Assembly: GCA_910577275.1 (NCBI GenBank)
Contig: CAJTMW010000001.1
Location: forward strand, 255,566 to 319,565
Length of the DNA stretch: 64,000 nt
DNA from: an uncultured Lachnospiraceae bacterium
GTDB lineage: Bacteria; Bacillota; Clostridia; Lachnospirales; Lachnospiraceae
Direction: 5' to 3'
The translations under genes and the position numbers were made by a program. The notes beneath the pieces are model-generated. The model was not told the origin of the DNA. It ran no database searches and saw nothing but the letters and a program-made list of their open reading frames with translations. This document shows positions 57,634 through 64,000 of the stretch, in pieces (positions within the stretch are counted from its first letter, which is position 1; every line of letters begins with the position of its first letter).

Positions 57634-59283
57634 TTACGGCAAAAAGTCAATAACCTCGTTCAGCCCGTACCCTTCCGTGTACTGAATTGTTATGGTATCC
57701 CCGGCCTTATACTTCACAATCTGTATCAGGCGGGTATCCGCCATGTTGATATCAAAGATATCCTCCTGGTTTTCCAGACAGACATAATAATGGGTATTTC
57801 CCTCAAGCACAATCGGGGATATGCTTTCTATCTTTCCGGTAATGCTCTTTCCCGCGCTTACCGCGTCGCTGACGATACCGTTGGTGCTAAGGAGCTGGGT
57901 ATAGCTCTTTTCACATTCCTGTACCGTGTCTCCGATGGCTACCCACTGATATTTCTGAACGTTTACCATGGCATATTTTTTCACGAGGCCGGCGCCGTCC
58001 TTCAGCGCCATAAAATAAGTCGGCTCGTCCGCAATGTTCAAAAGCAGCGGGAAGGTTGCCCGGTAGCCAAGATTCTGTACCTGCCCCTCCGCCGAGGACA
58101 TGGCGGAATCCTCAATGGCGCCTTCCACCTTATAGGAGCGTGTTTCCATGGTCCGCTGATTCATAAGGACAAAGCCCACGTTGGACTGGTCGCCGCTGAC
58201 GCTGGTAATTCCGGTGTACACCCATACGTCGTCCTCCAGCGCAATGTAATTGTAGCCGTTCGTGGACTGCAGACAATCTTTCTGACCTAAAAGAGAATTC
58301 CAGTAGCCGTGCTTTAAAAGCCCTGAGTAATCGTACAGGTTAATCAGAAGCTCTGCGGAATAAACCTTGTCAATCCAGTTTGGCACATCCTCCACCGCAT
58401 AGTCCACGCACTCTCCGCTCTGGGCGTTGCACAGAACCACCCGGCCTATGGTCTGCCCGCCGAAAAGGCCGATATTAAATTTCTTGACAGGACACACCCA
58501 GTAAGGCGTTCCCTCCTCGTCTATCTCGAAGAAAACCTGGTCGTCGAAAATATAGGTGGGGAAATGGAATCTCAGGTGCCTGTAAAGGTTTCTGTTAAAA
58601 TATTCCCCTTTGGAATACCGAATCCCCTCCGAAAGCTTCACGCATTCCGTGTTCTGGGTGGTCATATCTATCAGAATGTAGGCCGGAATGCCGTTTTTCT
58701 GATTGGTAAGCCATTTGATGGGGCTTGCGTAGGTAAGAGGCGTTACCCGGACAGGCTTTCCCCGATAGTTTATCTGCGAATAGTCGCCGGAAACCTCAAA
58801 CTGGGAAACCATATCCACCATGCTTCCCATCTTTCTGTTTCCCAAAAGGGAAGCGGAATCCTTGTCCAGGAGCGGGATTGTTTTATAGTCAACCTGCTTG
58901 ATATCATCGGTGAATTCTCTTTCTTCAATCGTCAGAAGCCTCTGGTACTTCGCCGCATTAAAAAAGGGCGAGGATAAAAGCGAGCCTATGACGTAAGCCG
59001 CAATCAGCAAAGTCAGCAAAATCCCCAGCAATTTGAAAACAAGGTTGCTTTCCTTTAAATCAAAGCGAAAAGGATTCATCCCCTCCACATTCGACTGCCT
59101 TCCCTGTCTGATTTGTTTCAATGCGGACAGAAGCATGAATACTGCCACCACCAGCAGAATCGCTCCCCAGGTTCCCGACGAATGAATATTAATCGCGGGA
59201 AGCGTTACATAGTAATAAACGCCAAGGGCAAGGACTGCCGCCAGAACAAAAACAATGTTTCTCAAAATTTTCTTTTTTTTCAT
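57634..59283 (-). CDS. Large conserved membrane protein of unknown function (549 aa)
   Basis: Three N-terminal hydrophobic helices (about 8-26, 38-55 and 84-105) and then an extracytoplasmic domain of about 440 residues with many aromatic and beta-like stretches (YINYRGKPVRVTPL, VNPKWL-like turns, ALEDDVWVYTGITSVSGDQS, TNGYNYIALE). The N-terminal YYYVTLPAINIHSSGTWGAI is a recognisable segment of a clostridial membrane-protein family, but I cannot name a function. The length and domain order look complete. AAAGGAG precedes the ATG. It is between leuS and the EF-G paralogue. Confidence 0.65.
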   Translation of the reverse strand: MKKKKILRNIVFVLAAVLALGVYYYVTLPAINIHSSGTWGAILLVVAVFMLLSALKQIRQGRQSNVEGMNPFRFDLKESNLVFKLLGILLTLLIAAYVIGSLLSSPFFNAAKYQRLLTIEEREFTDDIKQVDYKTIPLLDKDSASLLGNRKMGSMVDMVSQFEVSGDYSQINYRGKPVRVTPLTYASPIKWLTNQKNGIPAYILIDMTTQNTECVKLSEGIRYSKGEYFNRNLYRHLRFHFPTYIFDDQVFFEIDEEGTPYWVCPVKKFNIGLFGGQTIGRVVLCNAQSGECVDYAVEDVPNWIDKVYSAELLINLYDYSGLLKHGYWNSLLGQKDCLQSTNGYNYIALEDDVWVYTGITSVSGDQSNVGFVLMNQRTMETRSYKVEGAIEDSAMSSAEGQVQNLGYRATFPLLLNIADEPTYFMALKDGAGLVKKYAMVNVQKYQWVAIGDTVQECEKSYTQLLSTNGIVSDAVSAGKSITGKIESISPIVLEGNTHYYVCLENQEDIFDINMADTRLIQIVKYKAGDTITIQYTEGYGLNEVIDFLP

Positions 59284-59345
59284 AATACTCCTTTACACCG
59301 GAAAAGTTTTCATCTATAAATTATACAATTTCCGAAAAATAATGC

Positions 59346-59380
59346 AACAGGATGCCGCACCCCCATTGCAGCACCCTGTT
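59346..59380 (-). terminator. Hairpin after the EF-G-like gene
   Basis: On the minus strand AACAGG and TGC pair with GCA and CCTGTT, followed after a few bases by TTATTTTT. The U run is separated from the stem, so it is weaker than the others. Confidence 0.5.
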
Positions 59381-59432
59381 ACTTATCACTGATTATGCAG
59401 TAATATCACCTTCATCTAAAAAGAACCGTTCC

Positions 59433-61523
59433 TTATTCGTCTGCCCCTTCAGCCACCTTGGCTGCTCTTGCCGCAACTTCCTTCTCCTGAACGTCGCTGG
59501 GAGCCTGCTCGTAACGTGAAAATTCATAGGCAAAATCGCCGCGTCCGCCAGTCATGGAACGCAAATCGGTACAATATCCGAAAAGTCCCATCATGGGAAC
59601 GTCCGCCTCAATTACCTGCTTGCCGCCGGGCGCCGGATTCATCCCGAGCACTCTGCCTCTCCTCTTGTTCAGGTCGCCCATAACGTCGCCTGTATAGGCA
59701 TCGGGAACCGTTACCTTAAGGGAAACGATTGGCTCAAGCAATACGGGATGCGCCTCCATAAAGCCTTTCTTGAAGGCCTGAATGGTTGCCATCTTGAAAG
59801 CCATTTCCGAGGAGTCTACCGGATGGTAGGAACCATCGTACAAAATCGCCTTAACGCCCACTACCGGGTAAGCCGCCAGAGGTCCCTTCACCACGGAATC
59901 CTGGATTCCCTTTTCAACCGCCGGGAAGTAATTCTTCGGTACGGCGCCGCCCACAACCATCTGCTCAAACTGATAGGTTTCTTCCAGATTGCCCAAAGGC
60001 TCGAATTTCATCTTAACATGGCCGTACTGTCCGTGTCCGCCGGACTGCTTCCTGTATTTGTATTCCACATCGGAGGTCTTCCTGATAGTCTCCCTGAATG
60101 CAACCTTGGGCTCTGTCAGTTCAATCTCAACCTTATATTCATTTAAAAGCTTGCTGGCAATGACATCCAGATGCAAATCTCCCATACCGTAAAGAAGCAT
60201 CTGCCTGTTCTCGGAATCGTTGACATATCTCATGGCCTGGTCTTCATGAGAAATCTTCTGAAGGGCCTGGGAAATCTTGTCAACGTCCCCTTTGTTTTTG
60301 GGATTATAACGCTTATATGTATAAGGCGTCGGCATCTCCCATTTTCCGTATTTAATTGTGGTTGCCTTGGTGGAAAGGCTGTCGCCTGTCCTTGCCGCCG
60401 TCAGTTTGGCAAGGGCGCCGATATCCCCGGCGTGAAGCTCTTTCACCTCAATCGGCTTGCTTCCCTGAAGCACATACAGCTTTCCAATCTTTTCCTCCAC
60501 ATCCTTATCCACGTTGTAAATCACATCATCGGTCTTGAGAACGCCGGAATTCACCTTGATTAAGGAATATTTGCCGATAAACGGGTCAACAATGGTCTTC
60601 CAGATATAAGCGGATTTTGCCTTGGAGAAATCATAATCCCCGTGGAAAATGTCGTTTGTCTTCATATTGATACCGGCTACTTCCCGATTCTCCGGGCTGG
60701 GGAAATACTTGATAATATCGTCAAGCAGCGTATAAATGCCCTGGCAGAGCAGGCTCGAGCCCATCGTCATGGGAACGATGCTTCCGTCGCACACGTTGGT
60801 GCGCAGAGCCGCCCTGATTTCCGCATCGGAGAAGGTCTCGCCGCCGAAATATCTTTCCATCATCTCCTCGCTGGTCTCGGCAACCGCTTCCATAAGGGTA
60901 TCGCGGCAGAGCTGAAGATTGGCCTTGTTGTATTCGGGAACCTCGCACTCCACCACTTCCTTGCCCTGCCATCTGTGGCCAGTCTCGGCAATGACGTTTA
61001 CATACCCTACGAACTTCTCGTTTTCACGAATCGGCAGATGGAAAGGAGCCATCTTCTTGCCGAACATTGCCGTCATATCCTCAACCACCTGACGGAAGGA
61101 AGCGTTGTCCACATCCATGTTGCTGACATATATCATTCTGGGAAGCTTATATTTCTCGCACAGCTCCCACGCCTTCTGGGCGCCTACTTCCACGCCGGCC
61201 TTGCCGTTCACCACGATAATGACCGCGCCGGCGGCGCTGATTGCCTCTTCCATCTCACCGGCAAAGTCAAAAAAGCCCGGCGCGTCCAGTATATTAATTT
61301 TATATCCTTCCCACTCAACAGGGATAACGGAAGTACTAATTGAAATTTTTCTCTTCTGTTCTTCCTTTCCGAAGTCACTGACAGTATTTCCATCGTCAAC
61401 CTTCCCAAGCCTCGATGTAATACCCGATAAATATGCCATAGCTTCCGCCAGGCTTGTCTTTCCAGAACCGCCATGCCCCAGCAAAGCTACGTTCCTAATC
61501 TTGTCAGTTGTGTAAATATTCAT
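59433..61523 (-). CDS. Elongation factor G-like GTPase (FusA2-type paralogue)
   Basis: 696 residues with the five-domain EF-G plan, but not the canonical translocase. G1 is GHGGSGKTS (16-24) rather than AHIDAGKTT, G3 is DAPGFFDF (80-87) where EF-G has DTPGHVDF with the catalytic His, and the G4 region has SNMD (134-137) in place of NKMD. The C-terminal domains are well kept (RKQSGGHGQYGHVKMKFEPL, VMGDLNKRRGRVLGMNP). Such paralogues are thought to act in ribosome rescue or stress, without agreed function. GGAGGG precedes the ATG and a good promoter lies upstream. Confidence 0.88.
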   Translation of the reverse strand: MNIYTTDKIRNVALLGHGGSGKTSLAEAMAYLSGITSRLGKVDDGNTVSDFGKEEQKRKISISTSVIPVEWEGYKINILDAPGFFDFAGEMEEAISAAGAVIIVVNGKAGVEVGAQKAWELCEKYKLPRMIYVSNMDVDNASFRQVVEDMTAMFGKKMAPFHLPIRENEKFVGYVNVIAETGHRWQGKEVVECEVPEYNKANLQLCRDTLMEAVAETSEEMMERYFGGETFSDAEIRAALRTNVCDGSIVPMTMGSSLLCQGIYTLLDDIIKYFPSPENREVAGINMKTNDIFHGDYDFSKAKSAYIWKTIVDPFIGKYSLIKVNSGVLKTDDVIYNVDKDVEEKIGKLYVLQGSKPIEVKELHAGDIGALAKLTAARTGDSLSTKATTIKYGKWEMPTPYTYKRYNPKNKGDVDKISQALQKISHEDQAMRYVNDSENRQMLLYGMGDLHLDVIASKLLNEYKVEIELTEPKVAFRETIRKTSDVEYKYRKQSGGHGQYGHVKMKFEPLGNLEETYQFEQMVVGGAVPKNYFPAVEKGIQDSVVKGPLAAYPVVGVKAILYDGSYHPVDSSEMAFKMATIQAFKKGFMEAHPVLLEPIVSLKVTVPDAYTGDVMGDLNKRRGRVLGMNPAPGGKQVIEADVPMMGLFGYCTDLRSMTGGRGDFAYEFSRYEQAPSDVQEKEVAARAAKVAEGADE

Positions 61524-61610
61524 ATAAGTCCCTCCATTTTTCCGGTTTTTTGGGAGTTACGCCGTATTTCTTCCATACAATTATTTTGGCCTTTTAAACC
61601 CCATGTGAAC

Positions 61611-61639
61611 ATTCTACTAAATAATCGGGATTTATACAA
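61611..61639 (-). promoter_or_regulatory. Promoter of the EF-G-like gene
   Basis: Minus strand TTGTAT (61639-61634), 17-bp spacer and TAGAAT (61616-61611). The leader is about 80 nt. Confidence 0.6.
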
Positions 61640-61701
61640 GCAAAATCGTACATTTTGTTGACTGTTTTTGTGTTTTCACAGGATTGTTAATCGTAATGCG
61701 C

Positions 61702-61730
61702 TTGACTTTCGCGCGTTGAAGTGCTATATT
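61702..61730 (+). promoter_or_regulatory. Promoter of the DAHP synthase-tyrA operon
   Basis: TTGACT (61702-61707), 17-bp spacer and TATATT (61725-61730), 36 bp before the start codon; no leader attenuator seen. Confidence 0.75.
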
Positions 61731-61766
61731 GTGGAACGGAAGATATTTGAAAGGAGCAAAAACAAA

Positions 61767-62789
61767 ATGATTGTTGTAATGAAACCCCAGGCATCGGAGC
61801 CAAGTATCCTTGCCGTGACGAAATATATTGAGGAAAACGGACTGCAGATTCATCTCTCCAGGGGCGAAGAAGTCACCATCATCGGTATTGTGGGCGACAA
61901 ATCCAGGCTTTCCACGGAAAATCTGCGTGTTTTCAAGGATGTGGACCGCATTATTCCCGTGACGGAAAGCTATAAGCTTGCCAACAGAAAATTCCACCCG
62001 GAGCCCACCACCGTAAAGGTGGGAAATACCAGCATCGGTCCCGGCAATCTGACCATTATGGCCGGTCCCTGCGCCGTGGAGACCGAGCAGCAACTCCTGT
62101 GCATTGCCCGGGAGGTGAAGGCGGCCGGAGCCACTATTCTGCGGGGAGGCGCCTACAAGCCCCGCACGTCCCCTTATTCCTTCCAGGGGCTCGAGGAGGA
62201 GGGGCTTAAGTATATGCAGGAGGCAAAGGAGGAAACCGGTCTTTCCACCATCTGCGAGGTGGTAAGCTTAGAAGCCATCGAAGCTGCCGAAAAGTATGTG
62301 GATATGATACAAATCGGCGCCCGTAACATGCAGAATTTCATCCTGTTAAAAGAAGCCGGCCAGTCGGGACTTCCCGTCCTGTTAAAACGGGGTCTGTGCT
62401 CCACCATCGACGAGTGGTTAAACGCCGCCGAATATATTATTGCCGAGGGAAATCCAAACGTGGTTCTTTGCGAACGGGGAATCCGCACCTATGAAACGGC
62501 TACCAGAAACACCCTGGATTTGAGCGCTGTTCCCGTCCTGCGGGAGCGGACCCACCTTCCCATTATCGTGGACCCGTCTCATTCCACAGGCTCTTATAAA
62601 TATGTAGGTCCTATGGCAAGAGCCGCCGTGGCAAGCGACGCCGACGGCCTTATGATAGAGGTGCATAACGACCCGGCCCACGCCCTCTCCGACGGCCCCC
62701 AGTCGCTCAACTTTGCCAAATTTACCGCTTTAACCGAAGAATTAAAGCCTTTCTGCCGTCTTATGGGGAGGAGCTTCCATGAACAGTGA
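61767..62789 (+). CDS. aroF: 3-deoxy-7-phosphoheptulonate synthase (AroF, type I beta)
   Basis: First step of aromatic amino acid synthesis (phosphoenolpyruvate plus erythrose-4-phosphate). 340 residues with an N-terminal ferredoxin-like regulatory extension (MIVVMKPQASEPSILAVTKY) typical of the I-beta type, then MAGPCAVETEQQ, GGAYKPRTSPYSFQGL, QIGARNMQNFILLKEAG, and PIIVDPSHSTGSYKYV. ATG 61767 has AAGGAG 11 nt upstream; the frame runs upstream to 61668 without an RBS. It overlaps tyrA by 11 bp, so both are one unit. Confidence 0.95.
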   Translation: MIVVMKPQASEPSILAVTKYIEENGLQIHLSRGEEVTIIGIVGDKSRLSTENLRVFKDVDRIIPVTESYKLANRKFHPEPTTVKVGNTSIGPGNLTIMAGPCAVETEQQLLCIAREVKAAGATILRGGAYKPRTSPYSFQGLEEEGLKYMQEAKEETGLSTICEVVSLEAIEAAEKYVDMIQIGARNMQNFILLKEAGQSGLPVLLKRGLCSTIDEWLNAAEYIIAEGNPNVVLCERGIRTYETATRNTLDLSAVPVLRERTHLPIIVDPSHSTGSYKYVGPMARAAVASDADGLMIEVHNDPAHALSDGPQSLNFAKFTALTEELKPFCRLMGRSFHEQ

Positions 62790-63873
62790 CTTTACCTGCG
62801 GTTTTATCGGCCTGGGACTGATTGGCGGTTCCATTGCAAGGGCGATACGCCAGTTTTATCCGAAAAGCCGCCTTATGGCCTTTGAAATCAACCGGGACGC
62901 CTTAAGCGCCGCAGCGGCCGACGGCGTGATTGATACGCCCTTATCCGCCATCGGAAAGGAGCTTTCGGACTGCGACTACATTTTTTTATGCGCGCCTGTT
63001 GCTGAGAATAACAGAAATCTTGCAGAGCTTAAGAAATATCTTGCGCCCTCCTGCATCTTAACCGATGTGGGAAGTACAAAGACGGACATTCATAAACATA
63101 TTGAAGCAGCCGGCCTTTCCGACCGTTTTATCGGCGGTCATCCCATGGCCGGAAGCGAACGCTGCGGATACATTAACTCCAGAGCCCTGCTCCTTCAGAA
63201 TGCCTATTATATTCTGACGCCCTGCGAGGGGGTTCCCGCCGCCGCTGTAAATGCCTTCAAAGAGCTGATTGCATCCCTTGGGGCAATTCCTCTGGTGCTG
63301 GATTTTAAAATGCACGACTATGTCACCGCCGCAATCAGCCATCTGCCCCATGTGATTGCCGCCAGTCTGGTCAATCTGATTAAACAGGAGGATTCCCCGG
63401 AGGGAATCATGAAAATGATTGCCGCGGGAGGATTTAAGGATATTACAAGAATCGCCTCCTCCTCTCCCGCCATGTGGCAGCAGATATGCCTTACCAACGG
63501 CCAGAACATCTCCGCCCTGCTAACTACTTACATCAATTCCCTGACGCAGATACAAAAGGAGATTGAAAATGCGCAGCCGGAAAATTTGTATGCGTTTTTT
63601 GACGAGGCAAGAAGGTATCGGGATTCCTTCATAGAAGCTTCCAGCGGCCCGATTAAAAAAGTGTTTTCCATCCGCGTGGATATTACCGACGAACCCGGCG
63701 CCCTGGCCGCAGTCGCTACGATTCTGGCTCTGCAGCAAATCAGCATTAAAAATATCGGGATTACCCACAACAGGGAACAGGAGGACGGCGTGCTCCGGGT
63801 AGAATTTTATGAGAAGGAAAGCATTGAAAAAGCTGCAAAAATTCTTTCAGCCAAAGGATATACCATTTACTGA
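62779..63873 (+). CDS. tyrA: Prephenate dehydrogenase with ACT domain
   Basis: Converts prephenate to 4-hydroxyphenylpyruvate for tyrosine synthesis. 364 residues: Rossmann motif FIGLGLIGGSIARAIR, the conserved TDVGSTKTDI and FIGGHPMAGSE (catalytic His), HLPHVIAASLV, and a C-terminal ACT domain (SIRVDITDEPGALAAVATIL) expected to bind tyrosine for feedback control. GGGGAGGAG precedes the ATG, which lies inside aroF. Its stop overlaps the end of the convergent VanZ-like gene by 7 bp. Confidence 0.95.
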   Translation: MNSDFTCGFIGLGLIGGSIARAIRQFYPKSRLMAFEINRDALSAAAADGVIDTPLSAIGKELSDCDYIFLCAPVAENNRNLAELKKYLAPSCILTDVGSTKTDIHKHIEAAGLSDRFIGGHPMAGSERCGYINSRALLLQNAYYILTPCEGVPAAAVNAFKELIASLGAIPLVLDFKMHDYVTAAISHLPHVIAASLVNLIKQEDSPEGIMKMIAAGGFKDITRIASSSPAMWQQICLTNGQNISALLTTYINSLTQIQKEIENAQPENLYAFFDEARRYRDSFIEASSGPIKKVFSIRVDITDEPGALAAVATILALQQISIKNIGITHNREQEDGVLRVEFYEKESIEKAAKILSAKGYTIY

Positions 63874-64000
63874 GCCGTTTTCTTTTGCAGCCGTTTTCGC
63901 ATAGAAAAAATGTTTTTAAAAAGAAGGAACAGCAGGATACCTGTTACGCCGCCCGCCGTGTCAATCATCACGTCCTTAAAGGCGGCGTTCCTTCCGGGGA
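63867..64000 (-). CDS. VanZ-like family membrane protein (5' end outside window)
   Basis: Only the last 44 residues are visible. GRNAAFKDVMIDTAGGVTGI is the family's GR...D...N-G-type end followed by a final membrane helix (LLFLLFKNIFSMRK) and a basic tail. VanZ-like proteins are small polytopic membrane proteins; some are linked to glycopeptide tolerance, most are uncharacterised. The gene begins beyond the window. Its TAA overlaps the tyrA stop region. Confidence 0.75.
   Translation of the reverse strand, partial: PGRNAAFKDVMIDTAGGVTGILLFLLFKNIFSMRKRLQKKTAQ

Overview
This 64 kb window looks like core chromosome of a spore-forming member of the Clostridia, most likely Lachnospiraceae. The evidence is the divergent rpmB / Asp23-FakA-RecG order, sporulation and germination genes (GerW/YtfJ, a GerA/SpoVAF-type germinant receptor subunit), the class III (anaerobic) ribonucleotide reductase NrdD/NrdG, a short cobalamin-dependent MetH without the activation domain, and strong AGGAGG ribosome binding sites throughout. 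No rRNA, tRNA, CRISPR array, prophage or complete insertion sequence was seen.

Layout. 1-5.0 kb (minus strand): a partial DegV protein, RecG, the FakA-like DAK2 protein and an Asp23 protein, divergent from rpmB. 5.4-14.3 kb (minus): an envelope, division and sporulation block of ruvB, zapA, a U32 protease-like RNA hydroxylase, ftsW/rodA, a class B penicillin-binding protein, a 103-residue unknown, YtfI-like and YtfJ/GerW. 14.4-20.7 kb (minus): a sugar ABC importer (two permeases and a binding lipoprotein, no ATPase) with its YesM/YesN-type two-component system, lying between ruvB and ruvA. 20.7-22.2 kb (minus): ruvA, a heptaprenyl-diphosphate-synthase-component-I-like membrane protein and a NusG-domain-II protein.

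22.4-26.7 kb is the accessory region: an Rpn/PD-(D/E)XK nuclease, a histidine phosphatase, and an AT-rich cargo of a SAP-like gene plus a SUKH (SMI1/KNR4) gene. The cargo is bracketed by about 318-bp direct repeats that duplicate the 3' end of the phosphatase. Each repeat carries a perfect 16-bp-arm palindrome whose 7-nt spacer is inverted between the copies.

26.9-37 kb (minus): a PrsA-like foldase; leucine and branched-chain amino acid genes leuD, leuC, ilvC, two different ilvN and ilvB; and metH. 37-42 kb: a lipoprotein, an orphan solute-binding lipoprotein, a small membrane-protein cluster and the germination receptor. 42.4-53.5 kb (minus): nucleotide metabolism (dut, nrdG, nrdD behind a strong promoter with two NrdR-like boxes, cdd, purine nucleoside phosphorylase, a nucleoside-deaminase-type amidohydrolase), an aminotransferase, a WYL regulator, a YjjG-like HAD phosphatase and a membrane-anchored MutS homologue. 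53.7-55 kb (plus): a Cys/Gly-rich protein with an internal duplication and two unknown partners, behind mother-cell-sigma-like promoter elements. 55.1-61.5 kb (minus): leuS, a large membrane protein and a divergent EF-G paralogue. 61.7-64 kb: the first steps of aromatic amino acid synthesis (DAHP synthase, prephenate dehydrogenase with ACT domain) and the end of a VanZ-like gene.

A 38-bp imperfect palindrome occurs four times (5.4, 12.8 and a tandem pair at 55.0 kb), always in the same orientation just after a stop codon. The most novel signals are the repeat-bracketed cargo with its flipped palindrome, the 3'-end palindrome family, and the Cys/Gly-rich cluster. All functions are inferred from sequence only.
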